Shown here: one piece after another, positions 35,616 to 44,925 of the stretch
How the letters are laid out: every line of letters begins with the position of its first letter
Position numbering within the stretch: position 1 is the stretch's first letter
From: Candidatus Nitrospira nitrosa
GTDB lineage: Bacteria > Nitrospirota > Nitrospiria > Nitrospirales > Nitrospiraceae
NCBI RefSeq assembly: GCF_001458735.1
Contig: NZ_CZQA01000001.1
Span: forward strand, 186,001-250,000
Length of the DNA: 64,000 nucleotides
Direction: 5' to 3'
Made by a program: the position numbers and the translations under genes
Notes under the pieces: model-generated
Databases searched by the model: none
Seen by the model: the letters and a program-made list of their open reading frames with translations, nothing else
Told to the model about the DNA's origin: nothing

Positions 35616-36962
35616 TTAGATCTCACTTGCAATTCGAGGAGAGGAAGGAAGTATAGGTTCTGACCGAAGCTTAGAGGAAATCCCTCGATTCTTAGTACTG
35701 AGAAGCAAACCATACAAAATGAGCATGGCAAAACCGAGGTGATGATAACTTTTTAAGGCTTCCCATCTGACTCTCCCCACCACTTCATAATTCAGTACCA
35801 TCGTCAGGACCACATACACCGCCAGCATCGTGTATCCTGTTCGGCTCAACGCTCCGCTCATCTTTGTTGCTGCAGCTACGACGATACAGGCCGCCGGTAT
35901 CATCCAGACGAGATGCTGGTCCCACGTGATGGGCGAAAGAAACAGTGCCAAGAGAAGGACTCCCGCACACTCTCGCCCCCATTCCGAATCTCCAGGCCCT
36001 TGAAATGTTCGCCGACTAGACCAGGCGAATAATCCGACGATACTGATGACAGCCACCCCAACAATGGCGTTCGCCAGCGGTCCAGGAAAATCCAACACCG
36101 GCTTGTAACTCTCATCTACCAGCCGCAATCGATGAGTTGGGGGATAGGTCACAAGATACCGCAGCATGGTATGGCGGAGCGAAAGGTTGGCCTTCTGCAG
36201 CTCATTTTCCTGCCGCCCCTCCACCTGTCGATCAAGTACCGATAACACAGCATTCCTCGTCCATTCCATGTGATGGTCCCACCAACTCGTCGGCCCCATA
36301 TAAAGAATGGGCAGCAGAATCCAAAGAACGGTCGCGAGGACCGTGTATGAGGCAAGCCGCCACTGCCGCTTCCAGAGAAACAGCAGCACGAAGAGCGCAG
36401 GCGTAATCTTCAGAACGATGCTGAAGCCCATCAAGGCAGCGCCCAGCCATTCCCTCCCGACCCATATCGCATAGATTGCCCCAGCAATAATCCCTAACAG
36501 CATGAGATGTGGACCGCCGTCATCAAGATCGTTCAAGATGAACTGGAGTGTTAATGCACCTGCGCCGACTCCTATCAGCAATCGACTCCACGGTGGCGTG
36601 ACGGATGATCCACACACCATCCGGTGAAAGAATATCACCGTCATGACTAAACATCCGATAGCCACGGCATACCGCAGGGCCAGACTTGGATTTCTTTCCA
36701 GCATGAGCAGTGGAGCAAAATAAATCCCGGTGGTTGGCAAATACATGTAGCAGTAGTCATTGGCGTAGAGATATTCGCCGGTGAGAAAGCGCCGTCCGAT
36801 CTCGCGATGGATATCGATGTCACGGAAGTGATACGACCGCCCGAAGGAAATAATGTAGCCGTGTATGACTGCGGCAATGGTAAGGCCGAGTCTTGCTAGT
36901 CGGACAAAGAACGGAGTTTTGGCGAGATCACAAATCCAATGGATGATCGATTGCAATTGCAT
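35616..36962 (-). CDS. GT87 (DUF2029) family membrane glycosyltransferase-like protein
   Basis: The 448-residue protein has about ten spans. After the first span lies the conserved DIDIHREIGRRFLTGEYLYAND...YMYLPTTGIYFAPLLML, matching the D.Y.Y...PP..A....P pattern of polyprenol-phosphate-sugar-dependent GT87 enzymes (alpha-mannosyltransferase type). The acidic DIDIH is the likely catalytic or metal site. Its sugar target is unknown; lipid or cell-envelope glycan decoration is probable. Start ATG 36962 is preferred over a GTG 12 bases upstream. It follows ispG by 110 bases. Confidence 0.83.
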   Translation of the reverse strand: MQLQSIIHWICDLAKTPFFVRLARLGLTIAAVIHGYIISFGRSYHFRDIDIHREIGRRFLTGEYLYANDYCYMYLPTTGIYFAPLLMLERNPSLALRYAVAIGCLVMTVIFFHRMVCGSSVTPPWSRLLIGVGAGALTLQFILNDLDDGGPHLMLLGIIAGAIYAIWVGREWLGAALMGFSIVLKITPALFVLLFLWKRQWRLASYTVLATVLWILLPILYMGPTSWWDHHMEWTRNAVLSVLDRQVEGRQENELQKANLSLRHTMLRYLVTYPPTHRLRLVDESYKPVLDFPGPLANAIVGVAVISIVGLFAWSSRRTFQGPGDSEWGRECAGVLLLALFLSPITWDQHLVWMIPAACIVVAAATKMSGALSRTGYTMLAVYVVLTMVLNYEVVGRVRWEALKSYHHLGFAMLILYGLLLSTKNRGISSKLRSEPILPSSPRIASEI

Positions 36963-37072
36963 GCTGCCACGCACAGTGACATGCGCCAGAACGACACGTC
37001 AATTGTTTCTTTGATGAGCCATGTCCAGAGGGAAACTGAATAGGTGCGAAATGCCGTAGTGCGAGAACTGAA

Positions 37073-38257
37073 CTATCTGTGAGGCAGGACTGGAATTTCT
37101 TTGCCGAGCGTTGAGGGCTGATCGCCCTGAGGAATAAGAGGTTCCCATCCGTTAGCAGCAATGGAAGCAGCGGGCTCACTACTGCCTTCCGCTTCTTTCT
37201 CCTTCGCGAGCTGCTCCACTTCCACAATCAGCGTGTCCATCAGTTCTTCTATCGGGACCTTTCGGACAAGCTTGCCTTTCTTGAACAAAATACCTTTCCC
37301 CTCGCCGCCGGCAATCCCGATATCGGCTTCTTTTCCTTCTCCGATCCCATTCACCACACAGCCGAGCACGGATACGTTCAACGGTGTCTTGATATGGCCG
37401 AGTTTTTTCTCCAATTCATTCGCCATTCTGACAACATCGATCTCGACCCGTCCACACGTCGGACAGGCGATGACGTTGATTCCGCGGTGGCGGAGTTCGA
37501 GCGACTTTAGAATCTCATAGCCGACCTTCACTTCTTCTACCGGATCAGCAGCAAGCGACACCCGCAACGTATCCCCGATTCCCTGAGAAAGAAGATATCC
37601 GAGGCCCATGGCCGACTTCACAGCGCCGGTCATCGCCGTACCGGCTTCGGTGATGCCGATGTGCAAGGGATAGTTCGACTGCATCGCAAAGAGGTAGTAG
37701 GCATCAATCGCATGGTGTACATCAGAAGCCTTGAGTGACACCTTCATATTGGTGAAGCCGACATCCTCAAGTGAACGAACCGCGTTCAACGCTGACTCGG
37801 CTAAGGCTTCAGGAGAAGGCCACCCGTACTTTTCCAGCAGAGGTCGTTCAAGCGACCCCCCGTTTACTCCGACGCGAAGTGGAATGCCTCGGTCATTCAC
37901 AGCCTTAATAACTTCTTCGACTTTCCACCAGGCACCGATGTTTCCAGGGTTGATCCGGACACAATCGACGATTTTCGCTGCTTTCAAGGCAAGACGATGA
38001 TCAAAATGGATATCAGCGATCAACGGCACCGTCATTGCCGCCTTGATCTTCGGAAGAGCGGCCGCCGCTTCTTCGTCCGGCACGGCAACACGGATGAGTT
38101 CGCAGCCGACTTCTTCGAGTCGGCGAATCTCTTCGATCGTCGCGTTGGCATCGCGCGTATCGGTCGAGCACATCGATTGCACGGACACCGGGGCATCGCC
38201 ACCGATCTTTACTGAACCAACCTGAATCTGTCGAGTTTTTCGCCTTGAAATATGCAT
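37073..38257 (-). CDS. ispG: 4-hydroxy-3-methylbut-2-enyl diphosphate synthase (IspG/GcpE)
   Basis: The 394-residue enzyme makes HMBPP from MEcPP in the non-mevalonate isoprenoid pathway. The iron-sulphur cysteines are in ACPTCGR and VLGCVVNGIGE. The N-terminus ISRRKTRQIQVGSVKIGGDAPVSVQSM is typical of the family TIM barrel. A C-terminal tail of about 35 residues (EGSSEPAASIAAN...) is unique. It is 45 bases downstream of dxs, so the two are probably co-transcribed. Confidence 0.96.
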   Translation of the reverse strand: MHISRRKTRQIQVGSVKIGGDAPVSVQSMCSTDTRDANATIEEIRRLEEVGCELIRVAVPDEEAAAALPKIKAAMTVPLIADIHFDHRLALKAAKIVDCVRINPGNIGAWWKVEEVIKAVNDRGIPLRVGVNGGSLERPLLEKYGWPSPEALAESALNAVRSLEDVGFTNMKVSLKASDVHHAIDAYYLFAMQSNYPLHIGITEAGTAMTGAVKSAMGLGYLLSQGIGDTLRVSLAADPVEEVKVGYEILKSLELRHRGINVIACPTCGRVEIDVVRMANELEKKLGHIKTPLNVSVLGCVVNGIGEGKEADIGIAGGEGKGILFKKGKLVRKVPIEELMDTLIVEVEQLAKEKEAEGSSEPAASIAANGWEPLIPQGDQPSTLGKEIPVLPHR

Positions 38258-38302
38258 CCAGCTACTCGCCTTACCCCGTATCCTTCACTCCTTACGTAAC
38301 TC

Positions 38303-40249
38303 TTAACTGCCCTGCTCGTCTCCATGTGGAAGATGACCAGCATGTGCTGTCCCGACAAATTGTGTTTTTTCTGCCGGCGCCTTGCCGATCAGCTCCTTGA
38401 CACTTTGATAAATTCCTTCCGCCGTCAACCCATATCGTTCCCGCAGCAAATCTTGCGGCCCCTGCTCGATGTACCAATCAGGCAAACCAAGCACCTTGGT
38501 CCTCACGCCGGAGACGCCCGCCTCGGCCAGTGTCTCAAGCACTGCGGAGCCAAACCCACCCATCTTGCAGCCTTCTTCAACCGTCACGACATACCGAACC
38601 CGCTTCGCGACATCCACGACCAGTTCCTGATCGATAGGTTTCACAAACCGCCCATTGACGACCGCCGTGGAGACGCCTTCTTCGCTGAGGCGCTTCGCGG
38701 CTTCCATCGCTTGCCACACGGATACGCCAATCGCCATGATCGCCACATCTGTCCCATCCTTCAGCAACTCACCTTTCCCGATGGGAAGCGCCTGCGGAGT
38801 CGCGTCCATTTTCACGCCCAGGCTCACTCCGCGCGGATAGCGCACCGAAATCGGACCATTATGTTCCAAGGATGTCTTCATCATATGCTGAAGCTCATTC
38901 TCATCTTTTGGCGCCATCACAACCATGTTGGGAACATGGCGCAAGAAGGCGTAGTCGAAGGCACCGTGATGAGTGGTTCCATCCTCAGCCACGAGGCCGC
39001 CACGATCGATACAGAATGCCACGGGAAGATTCTGCGTCGCCACGTCGTGCACGACTTGATCATACGCTCGCTGGAGAAACGTCGCATACATCGCCACGAC
39101 CGGCTTCAGCCCTTGGGCTGCAAGCCCTGCCGCAAATGTCACGGCATGCTGTTCGGCAATACCGACATCGTAGAGACGATCGGGGAATTCTTTTTCGAAC
39201 GCCGTCAGACCTGTGCCTTCGCACATGGCTGCCGTGATGGCAACAATGCGTTTATCCTCACGGGCCAATTTGACCAGCGTCTCCATGGCGAGCGCCGTAT
39301 AGGATGGCCGCGCGGCTTTTTTCGCGGGGGCACCCGTTTCGCGAACGAACGGTGGGCAGGCATGGAACCACACGGGATTCTTCATCGCCGGCTCATACCC
39401 GAGCCCTTTCTTCGTAATGATATGGAGAAGGACCGGTCCCCTCATTTTCAGCACATTCTCAAGCGTTGGAAGAAGATGCTCGAAGTTGTGTCCATCGATA
39501 GGACCACTGTACTGAAACCCAAGCTCCTCGAACAGCAATCCAGGAAGAATCACGCCTTTTGCTAGCTCTTCAGCACGACGGGCGAGCTTTTGCATATCAC
39601 TACCAATATGAGGAATCTTACCCAGCAGCTGCCCCGTTTCTTCACGCATCTTCCCGTAAAACTCGCCTGTAATCGTTCGGCTCAAGTACGCGGAGATCGC
39701 CCCGACATTTTTTGAGATCGACATCTGATTGTCGTTGAGGATCACGAGGAAATCTTTTCCGAGCCCTCCGGCATGGTGCAGACCCTCGAGCGTCATACCG
39801 GCCGTCATCGCCCCGTCACCGACGACACACACGACTTTATGCTTTTGCTTCAACTGTTCACGGGCTTCCACCATACCGAAGGCAGCCGACACCCCAGTCC
39901 CGGCATGTCCGGCATTGAATGTGTCGTATTCACTTTCCTCCCGTTTACAGAACCCGCTCAGTCCTCCATATTGGCGAAGCGTATGGAACTGTTCTCGGCG
40001 ACCGGTCAGTAGTTTATGTGTATAAGACTGGTTACTCGTGTCCCACACAATCTTGTCGGTCGGCGTATCGAGGAGATACTGCAGCGCGACTGTGAGCTCA
40101 ACGACTCCCAAATTTGAAGCCAGGTGTCCACCGACACTGGAGACCGCGCCGATAATCTGTTCACGAATCTCTTGGCACAACGCTGGGAAGCGGTCGGGAG
40201 ATAGTCGTTTCAGATCAGCCGGACTATGGATCTTCTTCAAGATGGACAT
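38303..40249 (-). CDS. dxs: 1-deoxy-D-xylulose-5-phosphate synthase
   Basis: The 648-residue thiamine-diphosphate enzyme makes DXP from pyruvate and glyceraldehyde 3-phosphate, the first step of the MEP pathway. Visible motifs are HLASNLGVVELTVAL, the TPP motif GDGAMTAGM...NDNQMSIS, and the transketolase region CIDRGGLVAEDGTTHHG. ATG 40249 has AAGGAG seven bases upstream; the longer reading frame lacks such a signal. It leads the dxs-ispG pair that feeds hopanoids and quinones. Confidence 0.97.
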   Translation of the reverse strand: MSILKKIHSPADLKRLSPDRFPALCQEIREQIIGAVSSVGGHLASNLGVVELTVALQYLLDTPTDKIVWDTSNQSYTHKLLTGRREQFHTLRQYGGLSGFCKREESEYDTFNAGHAGTGVSAAFGMVEAREQLKQKHKVVCVVGDGAMTAGMTLEGLHHAGGLGKDFLVILNDNQMSISKNVGAISAYLSRTITGEFYGKMREETGQLLGKIPHIGSDMQKLARRAEELAKGVILPGLLFEELGFQYSGPIDGHNFEHLLPTLENVLKMRGPVLLHIITKKGLGYEPAMKNPVWFHACPPFVRETGAPAKKAARPSYTALAMETLVKLAREDKRIVAITAAMCEGTGLTAFEKEFPDRLYDVGIAEQHAVTFAAGLAAQGLKPVVAMYATFLQRAYDQVVHDVATQNLPVAFCIDRGGLVAEDGTTHHGAFDYAFLRHVPNMVVMAPKDENELQHMMKTSLEHNGPISVRYPRGVSLGVKMDATPQALPIGKGELLKDGTDVAIMAIGVSVWQAMEAAKRLSEEGVSTAVVNGRFVKPIDQELVVDVAKRVRYVVTVEEGCKMGGFGSAVLETLAEAGVSGVRTKVLGLPDWYIEQGPQDLLRERYGLTAEGIYQSVKELIGKAPAEKTQFVGTAHAGHLPHGDEQGS

Positions 40250-40668
40250 GGATACTCTCCTTCGTTTGTCTACCATTGACGCTGACCGCCTTTGGCAGGA
40301 ATACGCTCTCCCTGGCATGATCCAGGAGCGATTTTGGGTGAAGTTTCACACAGAAACTACATGAAGTCAAGTACTTACGAAAGGTACACGGAGATCAGAA
40401 ATCACTCACGGCGCCAGTGGCACGAACCCTGATTGAGTCGTCGATCTCTCCCAGCTCATAGCGGACCGGGTGCCCAAAAATCCTCGAACTTCGTGCTCCC
40501 ACCGTTCAGGAGAGGCTTCACGCACAATACAGTCGTGGCACTACATCTCAACCGGCAGGAACCTTGCCAGATGCCATGTTGAGCCTCCCTCAGACTATTC
40601 AGATTCGATCACATGCACACTGTGCTCGCCCTATGTATGGGAGCGAGAAGAGTTTTGCCCCAGGCTTG
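40250..40668. other. Intergenic region upstream of dxs
   Basis: It contains the dxs promoter region and the 3' flank of the outer membrane protein gene. No gene or strong hairpin was recognised in 419 bases. Confidence 0.4.
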
Positions 40669-41877
40669 TTAATATGGGAAATCGAGTCCAGCAAAAATGG
40701 CTCCCCCTTCCTTGCTAAAGCCATAGTCGATTCGTCCCACGACATTCGGACGAATAATTCCCCGAAACCCAATGCCCGGTGTAATGCGATAGTCTTTGAA
40801 GCTGACGTTCTTGAACGAGTTGAACACCTGCCCCGTATCGATAAACGGGGCAATCTCAAAATCGGCCATAACCCCGGCAAGACGCGCTCGCAGGATATGA
40901 ATTCGCTCTTCGACACTGAACGCGATCATCTGCTTGTCGATGTATCGATCCACGCCAAAACCACGCAACGAATTCTGTCCACCGAGCGAGCTTTGCTCGA
41001 AAAATGGCACATCCGTCCCGATCGTCGCTTGTAGTTCCCCGTGAATGACCAAAATGGCCCGTTTGGATTCACTGGCAAACATTTTCTTCACATCAAGCCC
41101 ATACCGCGAATAGAGCGGATGCTCGCCGTTTTTGAAGTTATAATTCAGCTCGGCATAAGCCGTCACCGCCATCCCATCGGTCGGTGTCACGAGATTGTTC
41201 CGAGTATCGTAATGGAAGCTGATCCGTTGACCAAGGACGGTTGCGCCATCGACACCCGGAGCGTTTGGGAAATTTGAGCCTGAAAAAGGAAGATCCGTCG
41301 CCCCTTCCTGGATCGATTGCATATGGCGAAGTCGTTGGCTCACGGCGACCTGTGTCACTTCGTTGGCATAGACACCAAATTTCCAGTTCAATCTTGTTTC
41401 GGATGCCGTATAATTCGTCTCGTCATTTTGCCGCGTTGTCGGCCCGACCCCAAAAAAGCGCACCGTGGCGTTTTTGAAATGCGTCGCACTGAAGCCAATA
41501 CTATATCGGCCGTCACTAAAACCTGGATCGACATAGCTTAACAAAAACTTCCTCTCGATCCGCTCAGTCCACGAAGCGATTCCCCGCAGCTCCTTTCCTC
41601 CCGGCTCATAGCGAAACAAATTGACGGTGCCGCGCGTCCCAACGATCGAGTTGTAGACCACCATCGGGGCAACAAGATACTTCAAATCCCCATCCGGCCC
41701 GGTAAAGAGAGCCGGCACGATCATCCCGATATCGTTGCCGTCGTTTTTGCTGCTGCTGACGGCAGGGATCGGGAAGAGCTTGACTTCGGCCTGAAGCTCG
41801 CCGGGAGCCGCAAGGCACAGGGCTACGAACAAGATAAGAGCAAGGCCGACCGCAAGGCTACGCATACACGTCGTCAT
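40669..41877 (-). CDS. Omp85/surface-antigen (BamA-TamA type) outer membrane barrel
   Basis: The 402-residue protein has a signal peptide (to about residue 30) and a C-terminal Omp85-type barrel without recognisable POTRA domains. The hallmark loop motif LRGFG (SSLGGQNSLRGFGVDRY) is present, and the last residues FAGLDFPY end in an aromatic residue as barrel proteins do. It is the last gene of the shc-hpnG-mla operon, 18 bases after mlaC, so it may be the outer-membrane partner of lipid transport. The start could be ATG 41865. Confidence 0.88.
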   Translation of the reverse strand: MTTCMRSLAVGLALILFVALCLAAPGELQAEVKLFPIPAVSSSKNDGNDIGMIVPALFTGPDGDLKYLVAPMVVYNSIVGTRGTVNLFRYEPGGKELRGIASWTERIERKFLLSYVDPGFSDGRYSIGFSATHFKNATVRFFGVGPTTRQNDETNYTASETRLNWKFGVYANEVTQVAVSQRLRHMQSIQEGATDLPFSGSNFPNAPGVDGATVLGQRISFHYDTRNNLVTPTDGMAVTAYAELNYNFKNGEHPLYSRYGLDVKKMFASESKRAILVIHGELQATIGTDVPFFEQSSLGGQNSLRGFGVDRYIDKQMIAFSVEERIHILRARLAGVMADFEIAPFIDTGQVFNSFKNVSFKDYRITPGIGFRGIIRPNVVGRIDYGFSKEGGAIFAGLDFPY

Positions 41878-41895
41878 CACGTCAGAACCGGGGTG

Positions 41896-42537
41896 CTATG
41901 GTGCCTTGAGCTTGTCTGATTTCTTGCGAAGCTGTTCGACGAGATCCGTGTAGGAAGCGGCACGAAGAATTTTCGTAAACTGCCCACGGTAGTTATTCAC
42001 CAGGCTGACGTTGTCTACGACGACATCGTACACCCGCCACTCGTCAGCCTTATTGACGAGTCGATAATCCAAAGGAATTTCGGTTTTCCCCGATAGCACC
42101 TTTGTCCGGACTTCGGCGTACTCTTTCTCCGTACGCTCATGGAGATACTCCACGCCCTCGCCGGAATAGGTCTCGATCTTATCCGCATACGAATTCGTCA
42201 ACAACGTTCGAAATAGATCGACGAACTCCTGCTTCTGTTGGTCTGTCAGTTGATTCCAGGGAGCCCCTAGTGCCCGCCGAGACATTTCAGCATAATCAAA
42301 TCGTGCCGCCACCACGGTTTCGAGCATGTGTCGACGCGCGTCGACCTTCCCCGGCTGTTTGAGCTCTTTATCCCGTACGATCCGGAGCACTTCATCAATA
42401 GTTGCCTTCATCGCGACCGTGGGATCCCCCGCAATACTTTGGGTAGGTACTGCCACAATCACCGCCGCCATGAGCAAGAATCCCACGGCTGACCGACGAA
42501 ACACGCCTCCACTGTTCCAACACTTCCCCATCACCAT
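41896..42537 (-). CDS. mlaC: MlaC/Ttg2D-family periplasmic lipid-binding protein
   Basis: The 213-residue protein has a signal peptide (to about residue 36, IAG) and a full MlaC domain: ARFDYAEMSRRALGAPWNQLTDQQKQEFVDLFRTLL and YDVVVDNVSLVNNYRGQFTKIL are strongly conserved. MlaC ferries phospholipid, or related lipid, between membranes. It follows mlaD by 62 bases. In many bacteria a homologue (HpnM) is tied to hopanoids. Confidence 0.93.
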   Translation of the reverse strand: MVMGKCWNSGGVFRRSAVGFLLMAAVIVAVPTQSIAGDPTVAMKATIDEVLRIVRDKELKQPGKVDARRHMLETVVAARFDYAEMSRRALGAPWNQLTDQQKQEFVDLFRTLLTNSYADKIETYSGEGVEYLHERTEKEYAEVRTKVLSGKTEIPLDYRLVNKADEWRVYDVVVDNVSLVNNYRGQFTKILRAASYTDLVEQLRKKSDKLKAP

Positions 42538-42599
42538 ACCCCACCTACTCCCTTTGACTCGATGGCTTCTTCCGCAGTGCGCAAATACGTGAACTCGAA

Positions 42600-43046
42600 C
42601 TAATTGACTTTCCCATGCACGTATTGGCTCACCAATTCCTCCAAGTCGAGGCCGGACTCCGTATCTCGGATGGTCTCGCCCGGCTTCAACGGATCGCCTC
42701 CTCCACCCGGCGACAGGGACAGGTATTTTTCTCCGATGATCCCTCGCGTCTTGATCGAGGCTATGGTATCGGAATACAGCTTCGTCCCATTGTGCACCCC
42801 CAATCGCACGAGTGCCCGATCCTCCTTGAGGCTGATCGCCTTGACCCGCCCGACTTCAACGCCCGCGATTTCCACAGCCGCTCCGGATTTCAGTCCTGTC
42901 GCGGAATTGAATAGCGCATCAACCTCATAGAGATCTCCCCCTATCAGTTCCAATTTCCCCAGCTTGACGGAGAGATACCCCAACGAGATGATCCCTATCA
43001 ATACGAATATGCCGACAACCATCTCCAGCTTGGCCTTCTCCATCAT
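42600..43046 (-). CDS. mlaD: MlaD, MCE-domain substrate-binding subunit
   Basis: The 148-residue protein has a single N-terminal span (about 7-25) and one MCE domain (about 35-115, with DALFNSATGLKSGAAVEIAGVEVGRVKAISL). It ends DLEELVSQYVHGKVN, near the family's usual length. MlaD hexamers sit on the MlaFE transporter in the periplasm. Its start overlaps the mlaF stop (ATGA). Confidence 0.95.
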   Translation of the reverse strand: MMEKAKLEMVVGIFVLIGIISLGYLSVKLGKLELIGGDLYEVDALFNSATGLKSGAAVEIAGVEVGRVKAISLKEDRALVRLGVHNGTKLYSDTIASIKTRGIIGEKYLSLSPGGGGDPLKPGETIRDTESGLDLEELVSQYVHGKVN

Positions 43047-43813
43047 GATACTCCTTTAGCCTCTGAAGCCTGCGCGTGCATCAGCACCGTCCCTCCCACC
43101 GAAATAAATTCCTTGATTTCCGGGTCAGTGGTTCGTTGGAACTCAGAGGGCTCGGCCATCGCCGCGATCTTCCCCTGTTTCAAGATCGCCACGTAATCAG
43201 AGATCCCAAAGATTTCTGGAATTTCATGGCTCACCATCACAGCGGTAAACCGAAACTTTCGCTGCATGCTCGTAATCAAGTCATGAATCGACTTGGCCAT
43301 GAGCGGATCAAGCCCCGTTGTCGGCTCATCGAACAGCATGATCTCGGGCTGCATGACCAACGCCCGTGCCAACCCTGCGCGCTTACGCATGCCTCCGCTC
43401 AATTCTGCCGGAAATTTATGTCCCATCCCGGTCAAGCCGACTTGATCGAGTTTTTCCTCAACCCGGTTGGTCACCTCAGGCCCTTTCAATCGGAGCTTTT
43501 CCCGGAGAGGGAAGGCGACATTTTCGAAGACCGTCAGTGAGTCGAACAACGCCGCGCCCTGGAACAACATTGCAAATCGCTTGCGCACCTCATTCAGCGC
43601 ATGCCCGCGAAGCCGGGAAATTTCGACGTCATCGACCCACACCTCGCCGGAATCAGGCTGGAGCAAACCGATCATGTGTTTCAGCAGCACACTCTTGCCC
43701 TCTCCACTGCGCCCGATGATCGTCGTGAGTTTTCCTTCCGGCACGGCAAGATCGACGCCCCTCAATACCTGCTGCCCACCTAGTGTCTTCGTCACCCCGA
43801 CAAGCTTCAACAT
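43043..43813 (-). CDS. mlaF: MlaF, ABC transporter ATPase
   Basis: The 256-residue ATPase has Walker A GRSGEGKS, signature LSGGMRKRAGLARAL and Walker B IMLFDEPTTGLDP, with an H-loop VSHEIPE. The LSGGM...RAGLARAL form is characteristic of lipid-transport MlaF. It is 2 bases downstream of mlaE. Confidence 0.96.
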   Translation of the reverse strand: MLKLVGVTKTLGGQQVLRGVDLAVPEGKLTTIIGRSGEGKSVLLKHMIGLLQPDSGEVWVDDVEISRLRGHALNEVRKRFAMLFQGAALFDSLTVFENVAFPLREKLRLKGPEVTNRVEEKLDQVGLTGMGHKFPAELSGGMRKRAGLARALVMQPEIMLFDEPTTGLDPLMAKSIHDLITSMQRKFRFTAVMVSHEIPEIFGISDYVAILKQGKIAAMAEPSEFQRTTDPEIKEFISVGGTVLMHAQASEAKGVS

Positions 43814-43815
43814 GA

Positions 43816-44589
43816 TTACAGATTAAAGAGGAGGGCGGTCAAAAAATAGTCCCACACGAGAATCAGGACCGACGAGAGTACGACCGCTTCAGTCGTAGCG
43901 TTCCCCAGGCCCTCTGCACTCATTTTGGTAAAGAACCCCTTATAACAACAAACCCAGCTGATAATCAGCCCAAAACTGATGGATTTCAGGATGCCCCCAT
44001 AGACATCTTTCCACTCAACCGCAGACTCTATGGAATTCCAATAGGTCCCGGCATTCACGCCAAGCAGCTCCACTCCCACGACATGGCCACCGTAAATTCC
44101 CACGACATCAAAAATAGCGACCAGGAGCGGCACGCCGATCAACCCTGCAACCAATTTTGGCGCAATCAAGTATTGAAGCGGATTGACCGCCATGGTATCG
44201 AGCGCATCGATCTGTTCCGTGATCCGCATGATTCCGATCTCCGCCGTCATGGCTGACCCGGCTCTCGCCGTCACCATCAACGCTGCCAACACCGGCCCCA
44301 GCTCACGAATCATGCTGACCGCCACAGCTGCTCCAAGCAACCCCTCCGATCCGAACTTCCGCAACGTATGATACCCCTGCAGCGCCAGCACCATACCCGT
44401 GAAGGTTGCCGTCAACACAACGACGAATGTCGATTTATAGCCGATGAAATGGAGTTGTTTAACGGTTTGAATGGCTCGAAACGGGGGACGTGCCAACCAG
44501 CCGAAGGCCGACAGCACGAAGATCAGCATCCGACCCATTTCAGCCACAGATGTGAGAGCCCAGCGGCCCAGTGCTTCAAGAAATTTCAT
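43816..44589 (-). CDS. mlaE: MlaE, ABC transporter permease
   Basis: The 257-residue permease has the family's five to six spans and conserved RELGPVLAALMVTARAGSAMTAEIGIMRITEQIDAL region. ATG 44589 is chosen; a GTG two codons upstream is in frame. The start codon lies two bases after the stop of a degenerate second copy of the hpnG 3' end, because the junction has been duplicated. It forms the transport channel with MlaF and MlaD. Confidence 0.95.
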   Translation of the reverse strand: MKFLEALGRWALTSVAEMGRMLIFVLSAFGWLARPPFRAIQTVKQLHFIGYKSTFVVVLTATFTGMVLALQGYHTLRKFGSEGLLGAAVAVSMIRELGPVLAALMVTARAGSAMTAEIGIMRITEQIDALDTMAVNPLQYLIAPKLVAGLIGVPLLVAIFDVVGIYGGHVVGVELLGVNAGTYWNSIESAVEWKDVYGGILKSISFGLIISWVCCYKGFFTKMSAEGLGNATTEAVVLSSVLILVWDYFLTALLFNL

Positions 44590-44722
44590 GGTCACATCGG
44601 GGTCGACGCGCGTCCTCGTCCTTGATGAGCCCTCGTTGTCGCATACTGCCTAAAAAAACCGGCCAACACTTCCACCGTGATGATACTCTGCCGACGAAAC
44701 CGACTTAGCCTTAAGAAGCGCA
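44587..44722 (-). pseudogene. Degenerate second copy of the hpnG 3' end
   Basis: The minus-strand frame reads SRFRRQSIITVEVLAGFF then RQYATTRAHQGRGRASTPM and stop, against GRLRRQSITAAEALTDFF and RQYATTRAHQGRERASTPM at the real hpnG end. The bases around the stop (CATGGTCACATCGGGGTCGA) are identical in both copies, 203 bases apart. It has no start and no function as a gene, but it forms the immediate upstream sequence of mlaE. Confidence 0.85.
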
Positions 44723-44925
44723 ACGAAGCAGCCGACCTGCTCTAATTCACGTACATGAGAGCTCATTGAGCTCGTACTCCAAGGACTTTCATGGTCACAT
44801 CGGGGTCGACGCGCGTTCTCGTCCTTGATGAGCCCTCGTCGTCGCATATTGCCTAAAAAAATCGGTCAAGGCTTCCGCTGCGGTGATGCTCTGCCGACGA
44901 AGCCGACCAAGCCCCAAGAGACAGG
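44587..44925. repeat. Diverged tandem duplication across the hpnG/mlaE junction
   Basis: The unit is about 203 bp. One copy (about 44720-44925) has the functional hpnG end followed by a degenerate mlaE start (MKVLGVRAQ*). The other (about 44500-44722) has the degenerate hpnG end followed by the functional mlaE start (MKFLEALG). Identity is high near the hpnG stop and falls off outwards. Confidence 0.8.

Noticed and set aside
40470-41034. Plus-strand frames in the dxs upstream region and over the outer membrane barrel gene
   Set aside because: They are antisense shadows of the barrel gene or lack coding features.
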